A DNA stretch of 64,000 nucleotides from Microstegium vimineum (taxonomy: Eukaryota; Streptophyta; Magnoliopsida; Poales; Poaceae), in the NCBI GenBank assembly GCA_022036555.1, contig CM039119.1, positions 26,997,694-27,061,693 of the forward strand, written 5' to 3'. Positions 1 to 10,639 of the stretch are shown one piece after another; position 1 is the first letter of the stretch, and each line of letters starts with the position of its first letter. Below the pieces are notes generated by a model. The model was not told the origin of the DNA. It saw only the letters and a program-made list of their open reading frames with translations, and did not search any database. Position numbers and translations under genes: made by a program.

Positions 1-1055
1 ACCAAGGCACATATCAAAGTTTGCCTTATTTCATCCTACTTCAAAAGCTTATGTGGAGCTGTAGGTAGGGATCAAAGAAGAAGCAAACTTACCTTGCATA
101 TATTGTAAAGTCAAATCCCGGATCCAAGGAGAGAAGTGTCATACTCTTAGATCAAGATGTGCAAGTGTGTGGAAACATGGCAAAATGATCAATACTCCTA
201 TAAGATCTCTCTTTCCTAACTTATAAACTTTGAGACATAGCTATCTTTATTTATTTTTCTATGAGCTTTCAAGATGCTCATTATTATTATTATTATTATT
301 ATTTATTTTCAAAAGAGCTTTGGAATGCTCATAGATTTTGGGACTTTAGAATGCCCTTGAATTTTTCATAATTTTGCATAGTCTATGTCTCATTTGCTAA
401 CAACAAACTAGAGAGAGATTTTCTACTATAGCATGGAGTATGAACTATGTGGAAATGTAAGGCATGTTTTTGCGTACTTCCAATGTAGAAGCAACATGTA
501 TATGTGGCGTGTACGTGATCTTGATCTTGGGAGCATGATAAGTCTCTCAACAAGGGTCACAAAACTTGACCAAACTCAACACAAAGTAAGCAGCTTATGT
601 AGAAAGCATATATCATGAAAGATCATATATGGCTTTGGTAGGACTTATCACTATTGAGGAACAACAAAGTGTTTTGTCATTTTAAGAAATAAAACTCCGA
701 TAGTCATTCTTGCTTAGAAAAATATCATAGCAGCTCTTATCTTGTCATATCATGTCTCACAACAACTTAGACTTAGTTACAGCATTTGCAACCCACAAAA
801 GTTTGAGGTTCATGATGAATTCTTTTCAAGCCAAGTAATCCATACTTAGAGAAATATCAAGTTGTAAACTAACTACTAGAGAGACATTTAGCAGAGCAAC
901 TATTCATCATTTCCATATGAGATATAGATTTTTCATAAAGCATGTGAGAGTGGAGTAGAGAAAGTCTTTTTATTATTTTCATCATATGCAGATTTTTTTT
1001 CTTTTTAGATGCAAAGCAAAGATAAGCAGGAAATGCATAAATATAAATGCTAAAA
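1..1055 (-). other. Non-coding 3' tail of element C
   Basis: No supported gene. The block matches 23393-24060 in element A closely enough to align by eye (for example the region around 470-560 with 23850-23940). It contains an ATT-rich microsatellite at about 281-305. The short open frame at 433-618 is not conserved in the A copy and is not called. Confidence 0.7.
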
Positions 1056-1107
1056 TTAAAAACTTACCTTAGTGGGGGAGGGAACCTCCCCCAAGCTTGT
1101 TCTTTGC

Positions 1108-2598
1108 TCAGTGGTGCGGCGGTTGTGGATGGAATTGCCGCCAAATGTCCCACTGCTGATGTTGTTCTGCTTGCATAGCTTGGATATCTTCGGCAGTTTG
1201 TTGGACGATGTGTGTTGTCTCAGCATGCTCAACACGCAGCTCACCAAAGGTGTTGGTGAGATGATCGAACTGTTGCCGCAATTCACGATGCTCCCTTTCT
1301 CGTGTGGACGAGAAGGATGCTCGTGCTCTTTGCGGACGTGAGGATCGAGGAGGCATGTCGCTTGAAGTGTGCATGGGATCGGAAGATGCATTGTCTTCCT
1401 CCTCGTCCATAGTTTCTCGGGAGGAACCACCTTGCTCAAGATGAACAAAGTATAGCCCCTCCTGAGCTCTCCTGTCTGCACCTGCAAAACCTCTTTGTCC
1501 AATGCCTTGATCTAGATCAAGGGTTAGCTTACAGGTCTTATACAATTGAAGTTGCCTATTTGGAAGAGGCACCTCAATTGTATGGCCACTGTAGATCATT
1601 TTAAGATTACCATTGGCATCTCTTTTTAGCATTTGAGCAATTGTAAGATATTCTTCTGAGATCATAGCTAAAGGAGCAAAGATGTAAACAAAGGGGTATG
1701 TGCCATTTAGCAAGTTCATGGATTCAGCAAGACGAGTAATTAAAGATGTGAATTGAATAGATTCATTACTCTCGAGCGAACTTTGCCAAAATTCCACTAA
1801 GCATTTAATAGGAGAGATTTGAATTTTGTTGACCATGGCATATAGCAATTTTAATTCCATGTCATTTATCACGCTAGCATTACTTCCAAGAAACAAAGTC
1901 ATTTTCATCCAAAGATGCATGAAACGAAGAGTTGGATTATGAACCGCCTCAGGTTTAGGATTTGAACAATTATTAAGAGCAGAGATAGAGAACCAAAACT
2001 TTCTCTTGTTAAACTTACGCATGGCAAAGTCTACATCTATCACGCATGAATCATCAAAGCCAAGAGCAGCACTTAGATGACTCCAAGTTAAACTAAAGCT
2101 TTGATTAAACATGTGAAAGGATATTCCAACATTAGAGGTTTGGAGAGAGCATAGAAACTCTATGGTGAGCAATTCAATTCCAAACTCTTCTATTTGCCAA
2201 AAGCTAGACCAACCAATCGTGGAAAAGATAGTATTAAATTCGTTGGTCATACCTGCGTTGAAGAGAAGATTCGGATCCAATATCCTCGTATGCTCGAAAG
2301 ATCGATCCTAGAGAGAGAGATACCTTTGATACCCTGGTTGGTCAAACCAGAGACCGCTCTGTTGATCATAGGTCCTCATTGGGGGTAGCATGATTGCCCC
2401 GATGTGTGGTACCTCCGTCGGTACTTCCTCTTCCTCCTGAGGGAGTTCTTCGGTTTGGAGGCCCTCCCAAGTGTATCGGGCAGAACCTCCCCTTCTCCTT
2501 CCTTGGGAAGTATCATCGGATTGGCGGGAGCGTCGGGATGAGCTCTGACTCATAGCTTGCTTCATTGACTTGAATGCGGATGTCAATGGGTTCTTCAT
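1108..2598 (-). pseudogene. Plant-mobile-domain-like ORF of element C, split by one stop
   Basis: Two minus-strand reading frames, 2598-2308 and 2280-1108, are in the same frame and separated by a single TAG at 2308-2310. Read through, they would give about 496 residues. The N-terminal third is Ser/Arg-rich. It is followed by a globular region with the motif FEHTRILDPNLL and then a segment rich in Leu/Ile/Phe. The C-terminal part is acidic (DEEEDN) followed by an Arg-rich, probably coiled-coil tail (EREHRELRQQFDHL) that ends in a Pro/His-rich stretch. This layout resembles the putative plant transposon protein ORFs that many grass Ty3/Athila-type elements carry near the 3' LTR (Transposase_32-type annotation). 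The biochemical role is unknown. Position between protease and 3' LTR supports an element gene rather than a host gene. The start at 2598 is the first ATG of the frame. Confidence 0.65.
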
Positions 2599-2780
2599 CT
2601 TTGGAGAGGAAAAAGAACACGGGCAAGACTAGGGAGAGTATCACTACTTCTCTTGAAAGGAGAGAGCAAGGCAAGGAGAGGCTTGAGATAGAACTGAATT
2701 CTGGTTGAGGTGTGAGGGAAAGAGCTCTCCTTGCATGGGGTTTTATAGGGGAGAGGAGATGGCACCAAGGGGGTGCCATG

Positions 2781-2800
2781 GGGTGGTCGGCCGACCACCC
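2781..2800. repeat. 20-bp perfect palindrome with TCGGCCGA core
   Basis: GGGTGGTCGGCCGACCACCC reads identically on both strands. The same 20-mer recurs at 2884-2903, 103 bases away. See the separate finding on this palindrome family. Confidence 0.9.
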
Positions 2801-2883
2801 ATGGGCATGCCCCTTGGGTGCCATGATCACAAGCCTTAGTGGATGTCTTTCACAAAGCAAAAGAGAGAGAGGAGGTGACCATA

Positions 2884-2903
2884 GGGTGGTCGGCCGACCA
2901 CCC
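2884..2903. repeat. 20-bp perfect palindrome, second copy
   Basis: Identical to the palindrome at 2781-2800. Related copies occur at 3317-3328 (GGTCGGCCGACC) and 3411-3432 (imperfect). The surrounding stretch 2599-3633 holds no supported gene. Confidence 0.9.
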
Positions 2904-3633
2904 CATGGTGGGAAACCCACTCACGATTTTTGTAGTGCTTGGTGAAAGGTGAAAGATGCTATGTGATGTGATCAAAGGCTGAGTTAAAGTGGTCAAGATT
3001 CTCCTCTTTAAACAAAGAGTAGTGGGGGACAAAGGTATGTCATGCTTTGCTCAAAGGTGATTGATGTGTTTTCTTTTTCAAAGCATGACAAAGTGAAAGT
3101 GGAAGGTGTCATGATTCCCCACTTTGGACAAGGAGTAGTGGGAGACAAAGGTTTGACATGCTTTAACCAGAAGTGATTGATGTAAAGCATGACAAAGCAA
3201 AAGAGATGTCTCCTAAAGATAAATCTAATTTTTGAAAGAAACACTACTCAAATCATGAAATTCTTGGACAAAGGATGGTGGGGAAGAAAGAGGGATGATC
3301 ACATTGCTACTAGGGTGGTCGGCCGACCCCCCTAGTGCTCCATTTTTTTCTTTTTCTTTTATAAAGGTTCCTACATGATCCTTAACCAATTAAGCCAAGA
3401 TAGGGTATATAGGGTGGTCGGTTGACCACCCTATTGGCCCTACCTTTTGTCAACTTTCAATGTTAAACTAACTCTCAAGTTTTATTTAAACTAACTTTGT
3501 TATTTCTAAATTTTAAGTCTGAAAGTAAATGTTTTAACTAAATGAAAGAAGGGAAATAAAGGATAACTACCGATTTACCTTTCGGCGAAGGCTCCTTGAT
3601 TTTAAGTCCTTGGAGTAGGACTATCCTTCTTGT

Positions 3634-4368
3634 TCATTCTTCGGGTGCACATGATGGCTCAGGAGACGGAGACCGTGATGTGTGCACCTCTTTTGCATTC
3701 CACACCTGCCTTGGATTGGCAGGTTCCTCTTCCTCAAGTTCATTGATCTTGGCCTCCGGGTAATGCTTCTTTGGGCGCGGGGCTCGAACTCTTCTTATCG
3801 GTGGTTGTGCTTTAACCTGCTTGTTAAGTTTATAACCATTGAAAGCACATTTTACCTTATGACTCAGGAACTGGAAGTGTATTTGGCCCGATCCAACGTA
3901 GAAGACTGCGTTGGTGATGTTGAGGAAGGGTCGTCCCAGGATGACGGGGACTTCCACGTTAGCTCCCATGTCGAGGATGATGAAGTTGGTGGGGATGTAC
4001 TCATCTTGGATGTTTACCAAGATATACCTCACGAGTCCCTCGGGAAACCGTATGGTTTGATCGGCCATCTGCAGGCGAACACATGTGGGGACCAAAGGTC
4101 CTCCTAAGAGATTGTCATATGTTACCTTTGACATGATGTTGACGCCCGATCCGAGATCGCAGAAGGCGGTGTGGAATGTTTGCTGTCCGATTGAGCACTT
4201 GATCGTCGGGACGCCTGGATCTTCCTTCTTCATGATGAAGGGAGGATCGAGAAGATAGCCCCAATAGGAGCGTAGTGGAGGCTTACCGAACTTTGTTGTG
4301 ACCATGTTAACATGCTCAATGGAGTCCTCTGGTTTACCAGGGATCTTACCCTGTTCTAAGGATGGCAT
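3634..4368 (-). CDS. Retropepsin-like aspartic protease of element C
   Basis: This 244-residue frame is the protease end of a Ty3-type Gag-Pro polyprotein, which cleaves the element's own structural proteins inside the particle. The segment HMVTTKFGKPPLRSYWG-like (near residues 20-37) leads into the protease fold. The active-site loop is CDLGSGVN (about residues 70-77), a D-L-G form common in plant element proteases, and the flap-side and C-terminal hallmark ILGRPFLN follows at about residues 143-150. The tail is basic (RRVRAPRPKK) then acidic. The Met at 4368 is probably internal to a longer ancestral Gag-Pro, because homologous proteins extend upstream. The upstream part is lost at the junction with the Copia fragment. 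No stop interrupts the frame. Element identity is confident; catalytic competence is not shown. Confidence 0.75.
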   Translation of the reverse strand: MPSLEQGKIPGKPEDSIEHVNMVTTKFGKPPLRSYWGYLLDPPFIMKKEDPGVPTIKCSIGQQTFHTAFCDLGSGVNIMSKVTYDNLLGGPLVPTCVRLQMADQTIRFPEGLVRYILVNIQDEYIPTNFIILDMGANVEVPVILGRPFLNITNAVFYVGSGQIHFQFLSHKVKCAFNGYKLNKQVKAQPPIRRVRAPRPKKHYPEAKINELEEEEPANPRQVWNAKEVHTSRSPSPEPSCAPEE

Positions 4369-4385
4369 AGCTGCTGCTAACTCAG

Positions 4386-5336
4386 CTGATCCTCAACTTT
4401 AAGTGATCAAATCATAGTTCTCTTGCTTGGCAAGCTTATTTGGATGACAATTGCTTTGACCAAAGGTGAGTTGCCCTACTCAATGGTATAATGGTTAATG
4501 ATCTTACATGAAGAGTCATTCCAATACATATATGTTAGTGTCCATCAAAAATAAGAAGATACAAGTATCAACCATCTAACCTAGTGCAACTTTTGCATAA
4601 ATAGAGAAGCATACCTTTTATGGAAATTGATGACAAAGGGGGAGAGATTAGTGCAAAGATATGAATATATGGATGGAAATGCACTAAGAGGGAAAGAGAC
4701 ATGGACATGGACAAGGGAACAAGATTGAAAGGATCAAAGTCTTGAACTAAGTGATGCACACAAGTAGGGGGAGCAAGCTCATGAACTTGATTGATTGCAT
4801 TTGACATGTGCATATTCATGTGCTTGCTTGCATATTGCATAAGTTTTATCTTTATATGCATGCTTGTGTGGTGTATGCTAGTTATAGGATTTATATGATG
4901 ATTTGATAAACTAGCATGCATAGGATGGTAAGCTAGATCATTGTTCCTTCATTTGATATCTAGAAACCTTGCTTCTAATGTTGATCTCACGGGGTTTCTA
5001 GTGTTGTTTATATGGTATCTAGCTAACCATGGTGCTAAGGACGAATTTCAAAGTGCAACTACAATGGGTATCTTCAAAGGTTTATCCTATATCCCTTAGC
5101 ATCACTTAGTAGTGCTAGCACTCCCACAATGTCTATTCATGCATGTGTGCAAAGCTTAATTCAAACCTTTGTGAGCACACATGTAGGGGGAGCTAACACT
5201 ACCAAGTCAGACTTTGTGGCATTTATCCAAATCTTGGCATAGAGCTTAAATGTTCGATAAATGGCATGATGTCCAAAAATGATCTTAATTTCCATATCTT
5301 TATAGAGTTGTCATCAATTACCAAAAAGGGGGAGAT
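4386..5336 (+). mobile_element. 3' internal region of a SIRE/Maximus-like Copia element
   Basis: Non-coding sequence ending in a polypurine tract immediately before a long LTR. The motif ATCAATTACCAAAAAGGG followed by GGAGAT is the usual 3' end of the internal region in grass SIRE/Maximus-type Copia elements. No coding region survives, because the 5' part of the element is missing to the left of about 4386. Direction of the element is plus. Confidence 0.65.
5323..5336 (+). promoter_or_regulatory. Polypurine tract of the Copia element
   Basis: AAAAAGGGGGAGAT lies directly before the TG that opens the LTR at 5337, the position from which plus-strand DNA synthesis is primed in LTR elements. Confidence 0.75.
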
Positions 5337-7711
5337 TGAGAGTTCCTATGTGATTTTGGTAATTGAGTGACAACTTAGGTGAACTAATATGCGTTCAAGT
5401 GATATATACACAGGAGATTAGTTCACATATGATTGTGTGATGAAGGAGCTTATTGCACATGAGACAAGATATGGAGTCATGTGATCAAGGTGGAGAAGAT
5501 CAAGATGAGGCTTGGCTTGATGGACCAGTTGCAAGTGTAAAGGGCAAGTGAGTGATGCTTGGCGCCGATGGACCGATGCAACAGTAAAGAGCAAGTGAGG
5601 TCAAGATCGATGAACCAATACAGTCACGTGATGATATGAAGTGGATCATATCATTTGGTGATAGGTTGGTGCATGTGTTGCATCAACATTGGAGATGGAG
5701 ATGGAATGGAATGCGCAAGGCAAAGGTATAACCTATAGGGTATTTCATTTCACCGGTCATTGGTGTGTAGAGAAGTATATGACCGGATTTAGGATAGATA
5801 GCCGTACTATCAAGAGGAGCAAACTTGTTTGCATATCAGTCATCTAGTGTCACTTGAGCGATCTAACATTGTGATGCATTAGGATCGAGTGGCGTGGTGA
5901 GAGCAAGTGAAAACCCTTTGAAAATGATTGTGAAAATGCTAACACACATGCACATGGTGATGTACACTTGGTGGTGTTGGCACATTTGCAAAGGAGAAGG
6001 TGTTGGAGTTGAATTGAATCAACTCGGAGAAGAGAAAATTGTTTTTCGGTATGCTCCTAACACTAGAGTGGATCTTGGAATGGAATACTGCTTTGATTCA
6101 TTGTGATATGGATCAAATGGACTTGAGGGATGTGCATGGCTCTAAGTTAGCTTTCCAAAACGTCCAAGATCATCGAAATCGGAGTTTGGAGCTAAGAGAT
6201 ACGGACGTTTCCGTGCGGACTGTGCTGGTCCGGACGCACTGTGCAGTCCGGACGCATGGCCATTAGTCCGGACCGTAGCGTCCGAACCTGCATCCGGAGC
6301 TCCGAAAATGCTGTTACAAATATTCGGTGAGGTCTGGACACTAACTAGCGTCCGGAGGTGTTGGTCCGAACAGCGTCCGGAGTAAAATCTGCTCTCGGGA
6401 AGCTTACTGCATAACGTCCGGACGCAAAGAATATTAGTCCGGAGCTGCACTGTTCATAGCGTCCGGAGGTGTTTTTCTATGTGCTGAAGTGTGCCAACGG
6501 CTCGATTCAAACGACTAGGTGGTCCGGACGCATGGGCAATGGTCTGAACCCCAAGTGTTGGGTGCGTCCGAACCTACGCAGAGTTGGGAAAAATGGCTAG
6601 TTTCTTTCCCTCTCTATATATAGGCATGGTGGCTACCCTTGGCCGATTGCTGAGCACCCTATGGCCTTTGTGGCTTGTGTTGGTGTGCTTAGGAGCCCTC
6701 TAACTCACATGCACTTGATAGTGATCATCCGATTGTGTGAGAGAGCGATTCTAGTGTGTTGCATTGCGAGTTTGCATCGTGTGGCACTAGGTGATCGTGT
6801 TGCAAGCCGATGGTGCTTGTTACTCTTGGAGGTTGCCACCTCCTATACGGCTTGGTGGTTGTGGCTCCGTCGAAGCCCGCAATAAGATTGTACGACGCTC
6901 CGGAGAAGTGCTTTGTGAGGGGTATTGTGCTCGCCCCGCGGGAGATCATGAAGAGCAACTCTAGTTGAGCGTGTCATTGAGCTACCCTCACTTGTGGGTA
7001 GATTCTTGCAGCGCCCGAGTGAGTGGGCTAGGCTTGTGAACGCCTATTAGCCGCCGAATCACCAAGTGAGTGGTCGACACAACGGGGACTAGCTTGGTGG
7101 CGACCAAGTGAACCTCGGGAGAAAAATCACTGTGTCAACCTTGTGTACATCTTCTCGGTGGTTTGCATTCTCCAAATCTCTCGCTTGTATTTACTTGTTC
7201 ATACTTGTGCTAGTGATTAGTTGTTGCTCTTGTAACTAGTTTAGCTTGTGTAGCTTGCATAGTTACCTTCTAGCTTGTGTAGCATAGAAGTAGATCTTGA
7301 GTGGCTAATTGGCTTGAGTAGCCTTGTTATTCACATTGCTTAGTTTGTGTAGCTAAGTAAGTTGAGCTCTCTAGTGGTCTTGTGTAATCTTGCTAGAGAG
7401 CATTGCTAGTGAGCTTAGGTGCTTTGTGCTTTGCTTACTAGTATGTGTAGGAGCTCCCTTTGTGCTTAGAGTACTAGTTGCTTAGGTTTGTGTGACCTTG
7501 CAACCTAGACTTGTTTAAGTGAGCTTCCTAGCTTGGCACCTTAGTGAGCCCAATTAGTATAATTTGCTAGGTGCTAAAGTTATAGATAGAGGGATATAGT
7601 CTTGGCTAGACCAATAGTTTTAATTTCGCATTTGATTTGGTTAGCCGTTGCGCTTAAGTTTTAGAAAAGACTATTCACCCCCCCCTCTAGTCCGTCATCT
7701 CGACCCTTTCA
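5337..7711 (+). mobile_element. 3' LTR (2,375 bp) of SIRE-like Copia element
   Basis: The LTR opens with TGAGAGTTCC after the polypurine tract and closes with CCCTTTCA at 7711. A TATA-like CTATATATAGG stands at about 6613. Beyond 7711 the sequence resumes as element B (its similarity to element A starts within a few bases of the boundary), which supports the end call. An array of GTCCGGAC palindromes occupies 6228-6539. Two diverged relatives of this LTR occur in the window, one inverted at 35364-36278 plus 44658-44914 and one at 47584-48861. Confidence 0.8.
6228..6539. repeat. GTCCGGAC palindrome array in Copia LTR
   Basis: Perfect GTCCGGAC palindromes lie at 6228, 6246, 6266, 6416 and 6532, with several one-base variants (GTCCGGAG, GTCCGAAC) between them. 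The array is upstream of the LTR TATA box. Confidence 0.85.
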
Positions 7712-9308
7712 GACGGCTAAATCTTTAAGGGAAATGACCAACGTCTTAAAGTTTTCTATGAACATGATTCACCTGAGCATGAAATTGACATGGTAGATTT
7801 TGTCCTTAATCCAATTTAGAACTAAAATCTACATGTTTTAATTTCCTGTTCATTTTTCATGTTTGACCTTAGACATAGCCTGTACTTAGCCTTATCTTTC
7901 ACTATGAAAAAGTTGGGCCCTCTTGGCCCCAAAAGGGGTTCGGCCGACTAGCTCTAGGAGCTTCAGAGCCCGGCATTGCGTGGCCTGTGAAACTTAACCT
8001 GTGGGACCTTGAATCTTGGCTTGGTCGAGCCAAAACTCTCTGAAGGGGGTCGGCCGACCGTGGATTTGACCCTTCAGCCATGCCCGTTGCTCCTAAACAT
8101 TGGACCAACATTCCTCTCTTGTTTCCGGCACGATCCAAGTGAAAACAGAGGCGAAGGACGTTGGACTCTCTCTTCTTCACCTCTCCCTCTCCTTAGTCGT
8201 CCTCTAGAGCCATCAACACAACCTACATCATGGCTCTGATAGAAGAGAGCATGACAAGATGCTTGGCATCCCTTATGCTAAGGCCATGTCAAAATGGGAT
8301 ATTCTCTCTCCATCTTCTCCCTTGACACACCTTAGCCCTTTATAGCAACAAGACACTTAGTCTTGTTAGTATATCACTCATGAATCAATGAACATGTGCC
8401 TAAGCTATCAATGATAATTGAAACTCTTGGTTCTGCTAGTATGTTACCCCAACAGAACCCCTGCATTTGATCTTTCTGTTATGTGCTCTGGTATGTAGTG
8501 AAACAAGTATGGGGGACGTCGGTCGACATCCCAACAGGCCATTTGATAAGAATGACCACTGTATCTTGATGTACATGGCCATGGCACATTCCACGAAAAA
8601 TTTGGGCACCAACGGCCACTTTTTAGTATCGATGGATACTCATTAGGAGCTATAATTCAGAACTGACAGTGCAGAGGGCCATTTAGAGGTAAGAGATCTA
8701 TTTTCAGGAACCGACGTGGCCAAAGGCTCCAAAGTGGGGTTGGCCGACCCCACCAAGATCCTTTGGGTCCACCAACCAGCATCTACTCAACCTCAACATA
8801 CTTCCTGTCTGGTTTGCCACGTCTCTTCCCTTTTTCTTTTATGCTTTTATTTACTTTACTCATTTCCTTTCTAAAAGAAATAAATAAATAAATAAAATAT
8901 TATTTCTTCGTGAAATTAATTGCTTAGATTATTTCCCTTTTAATTTTGAATAAAAACAAGAAGATCGCATCTGAACTTAAAATTTGAAAAGTGACATGAT
9001 CTATGACGTTCGAAGGGTAAAAGTGTCATAAAGATGAATTCTTGCTTTTGCTTATGCTAGTGAGAAAATATCTTGATAGGAAAACCATATTGACTAAGTT
9101 GTTGATCAATGAGATATAAGTTCTCAGCTCATGATTCATACCCTATCTATTTAAAGTACTTGGAGATTAGATTTTAAAAATGTCATAAAACCATAATGTC
9201 ACTACTCCTCTATAGTGAGAAATTCTTACCAAAGCCATATATGTTTATACATGATCAAAAACCTTCCTCATATGCTTCTTGTATTTGCTTTGAGTTTAGT
9301 CAAACCTT
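7712..9308 (+). mobile_element. Element B, internal 3' region, first part
   Basis: This is the reverse-complement match of 24030-25830 in element A (for example 7760-7830 pairs with the complement of 25700-25790, and 9120-9230 with 24030-24130). Element B is therefore a plus-strand member of the same group as A. No intact ORF is present. Palindromes of the TCGGCCGA type are at about 7940, 8048-8059 and 8741. Element B is interrupted at 9308 by the Tat element and resumes at 31177. Confidence 0.75.
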
Positions 9309-9777
9309 CGTCGATGGAATGTCCTATAGGGTACCCATAGGCCGGCTTGCCGGAGCTTTGGGCCTCTATCACTCGGCCCACGGAGGGAGGCAAGCAAACA
9401 AAACCGAGTTCTACTCGGTAACGACGACAAGACCGAAGCGTAGCTTAGGACTCTGAGTTTGTAACCGAGAAGGACTAGAGCAACCCTCAGCCAGATCCTA
9501 GACTATAAAGGGTTGGTGAGAGTACCACCCAAAAAACATCTGAGCATACTACGCAACACCCGATACGTAGAGCAATACACAACACCATTACGAGATCAGA
9601 AGCAATAACAAGCGGCCTAACTGGACGTAGGGTTATTACTCGACTGTGTCGAGAGCCTAAACCAGTATAAACCGTGTGTCCCTGCGTGTCCAACCACCAA
9701 GGTTTCACTATTCGCCGAAGCACAAACAACTGTCTCGGGTAACCCCGTGGCAGGCTATCGGTGGTAAAACATTGACA
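9309..9777 (+). repeat. 5' LTR of the Tat element
   Basis: 469 bp. It begins CGTCGATGG where the 3' copy has TGTCGATGG, so the first base has mutated, and it ends in TTGACA. TATA-like ACTATAAAGG lies at about 9503. The 3' LTR differs by a short length change near 9585 (30980 in the 3' copy) and scattered substitutions. Confidence 0.88.
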
Positions 9778-9779
9778 GC

Positions 9780-9797
9780 TAGCGCGCCAGGTAGGGG
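9780..9797 (+). promoter_or_regulatory. Primer-binding site of the Tat element
   Basis: TAGCGCGCCAGGTAGGGG sits two bases after the 5' LTR. Related grass elements have TGGCGCGCCAGG here, so one base has changed. The rest of the leader, 9798-10639, has no supported gene. Confidence 0.6.
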
Positions 9798-10639
9798 CTT
9801 TCGGTGAATTTCTTCTTGAAAGCTTGGTGGACCACGACCTCAAGATGATGAAACCGACGAAATCGATGTTTTTCTTCGGATCATGGATCGTCGAAATCAA
9901 CAGCGACGGAAAGCTTCAAAGCTGACTCCGAGAAGAAGGAGTCAACAAAAACATTGAAGAAGATCTTCAAATGCTGGATCAAAAGACCAAAAATCTCACG
10001 ATTTAGATACCAACCAGAACAGCAGAAGAAGATGGATACGAAACTGACTCGGAAATGGAGATGCCGCCGCGCACCGACTCCAAATCGAATACGGAAGGAC
10101 TAAACATAACCCGAGTCAAAGCAAGCAACCGAACCTCACTCGGAAACATAAGCAACTCAGAAACAGTCAAGTACTCGGGCCCGTTCGGACTACACAACTC
10201 TGCATATATGCACAGAAATTTTCTTCGGAAGACAATGACAAAAAGCATAGCTCTGAGAGGCGCTAAAGAGGGGATGATAATATCAACAACTACAGAAGGA
10301 TGTGTCGTACACTGTCCTCTTTAGCGCCAAGTAGGAAAAGAACTCGGACTCTATCAGGGACTGTCATGCAAGCCAAGGAAGAGAAACCAACAAAGAAAAA
10401 GAACTCAAAGAGCACGTACTATATACATGGCGGAGCTGGAACCTTACCTAGAACCACCACAGATACCCGACTTGAAATCATCAGATAAATCAGAAGGAGA
10501 TATCTCAGATGACGAGGAAGGAGACGACAACGAAACCAACGACCACGAAGCTGCAAGGCTAAAGAAGAACAAAGCTAGAGCAGGAAGAAGAAATTGAGCC
10601 GCCCAGAGAAAGAAAATCTAGAACAAATACAAAGCAGAA

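Larger units (their letters stand above)
1..4385 (-). mobile_element. Element C: pol-less Ty3-type LTR element, 3' part
   Basis: Read on the minus strand this stretch runs retropepsin ORF (4368-3634), a non-coding block with GGTCGGCCGACC palindromes, a second ORF (2598-1108), then a non-coding tail that leaves the window at base 1. The tail at 1-1000 is clearly similar, in the same orientation, to 23393-24060 inside element A, so C and A belong to one element group. No reverse transcriptase, RNase H or integrase is visible between the protease and the tail, so this copy would depend on enzymes supplied in trans. The upstream (5') part is missing: sequence changes to Copia 3' internal DNA at about 4370-4420. 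The 3' LTR should lie to the left of the window. Confidence 0.75.

Noticed and set aside
433..618. Short plus-strand open frame in the element C tail
   Set aside because: It lies in non-coding retroelement DNA, and the homologous stretch at 23815-24000 does not keep the frame.
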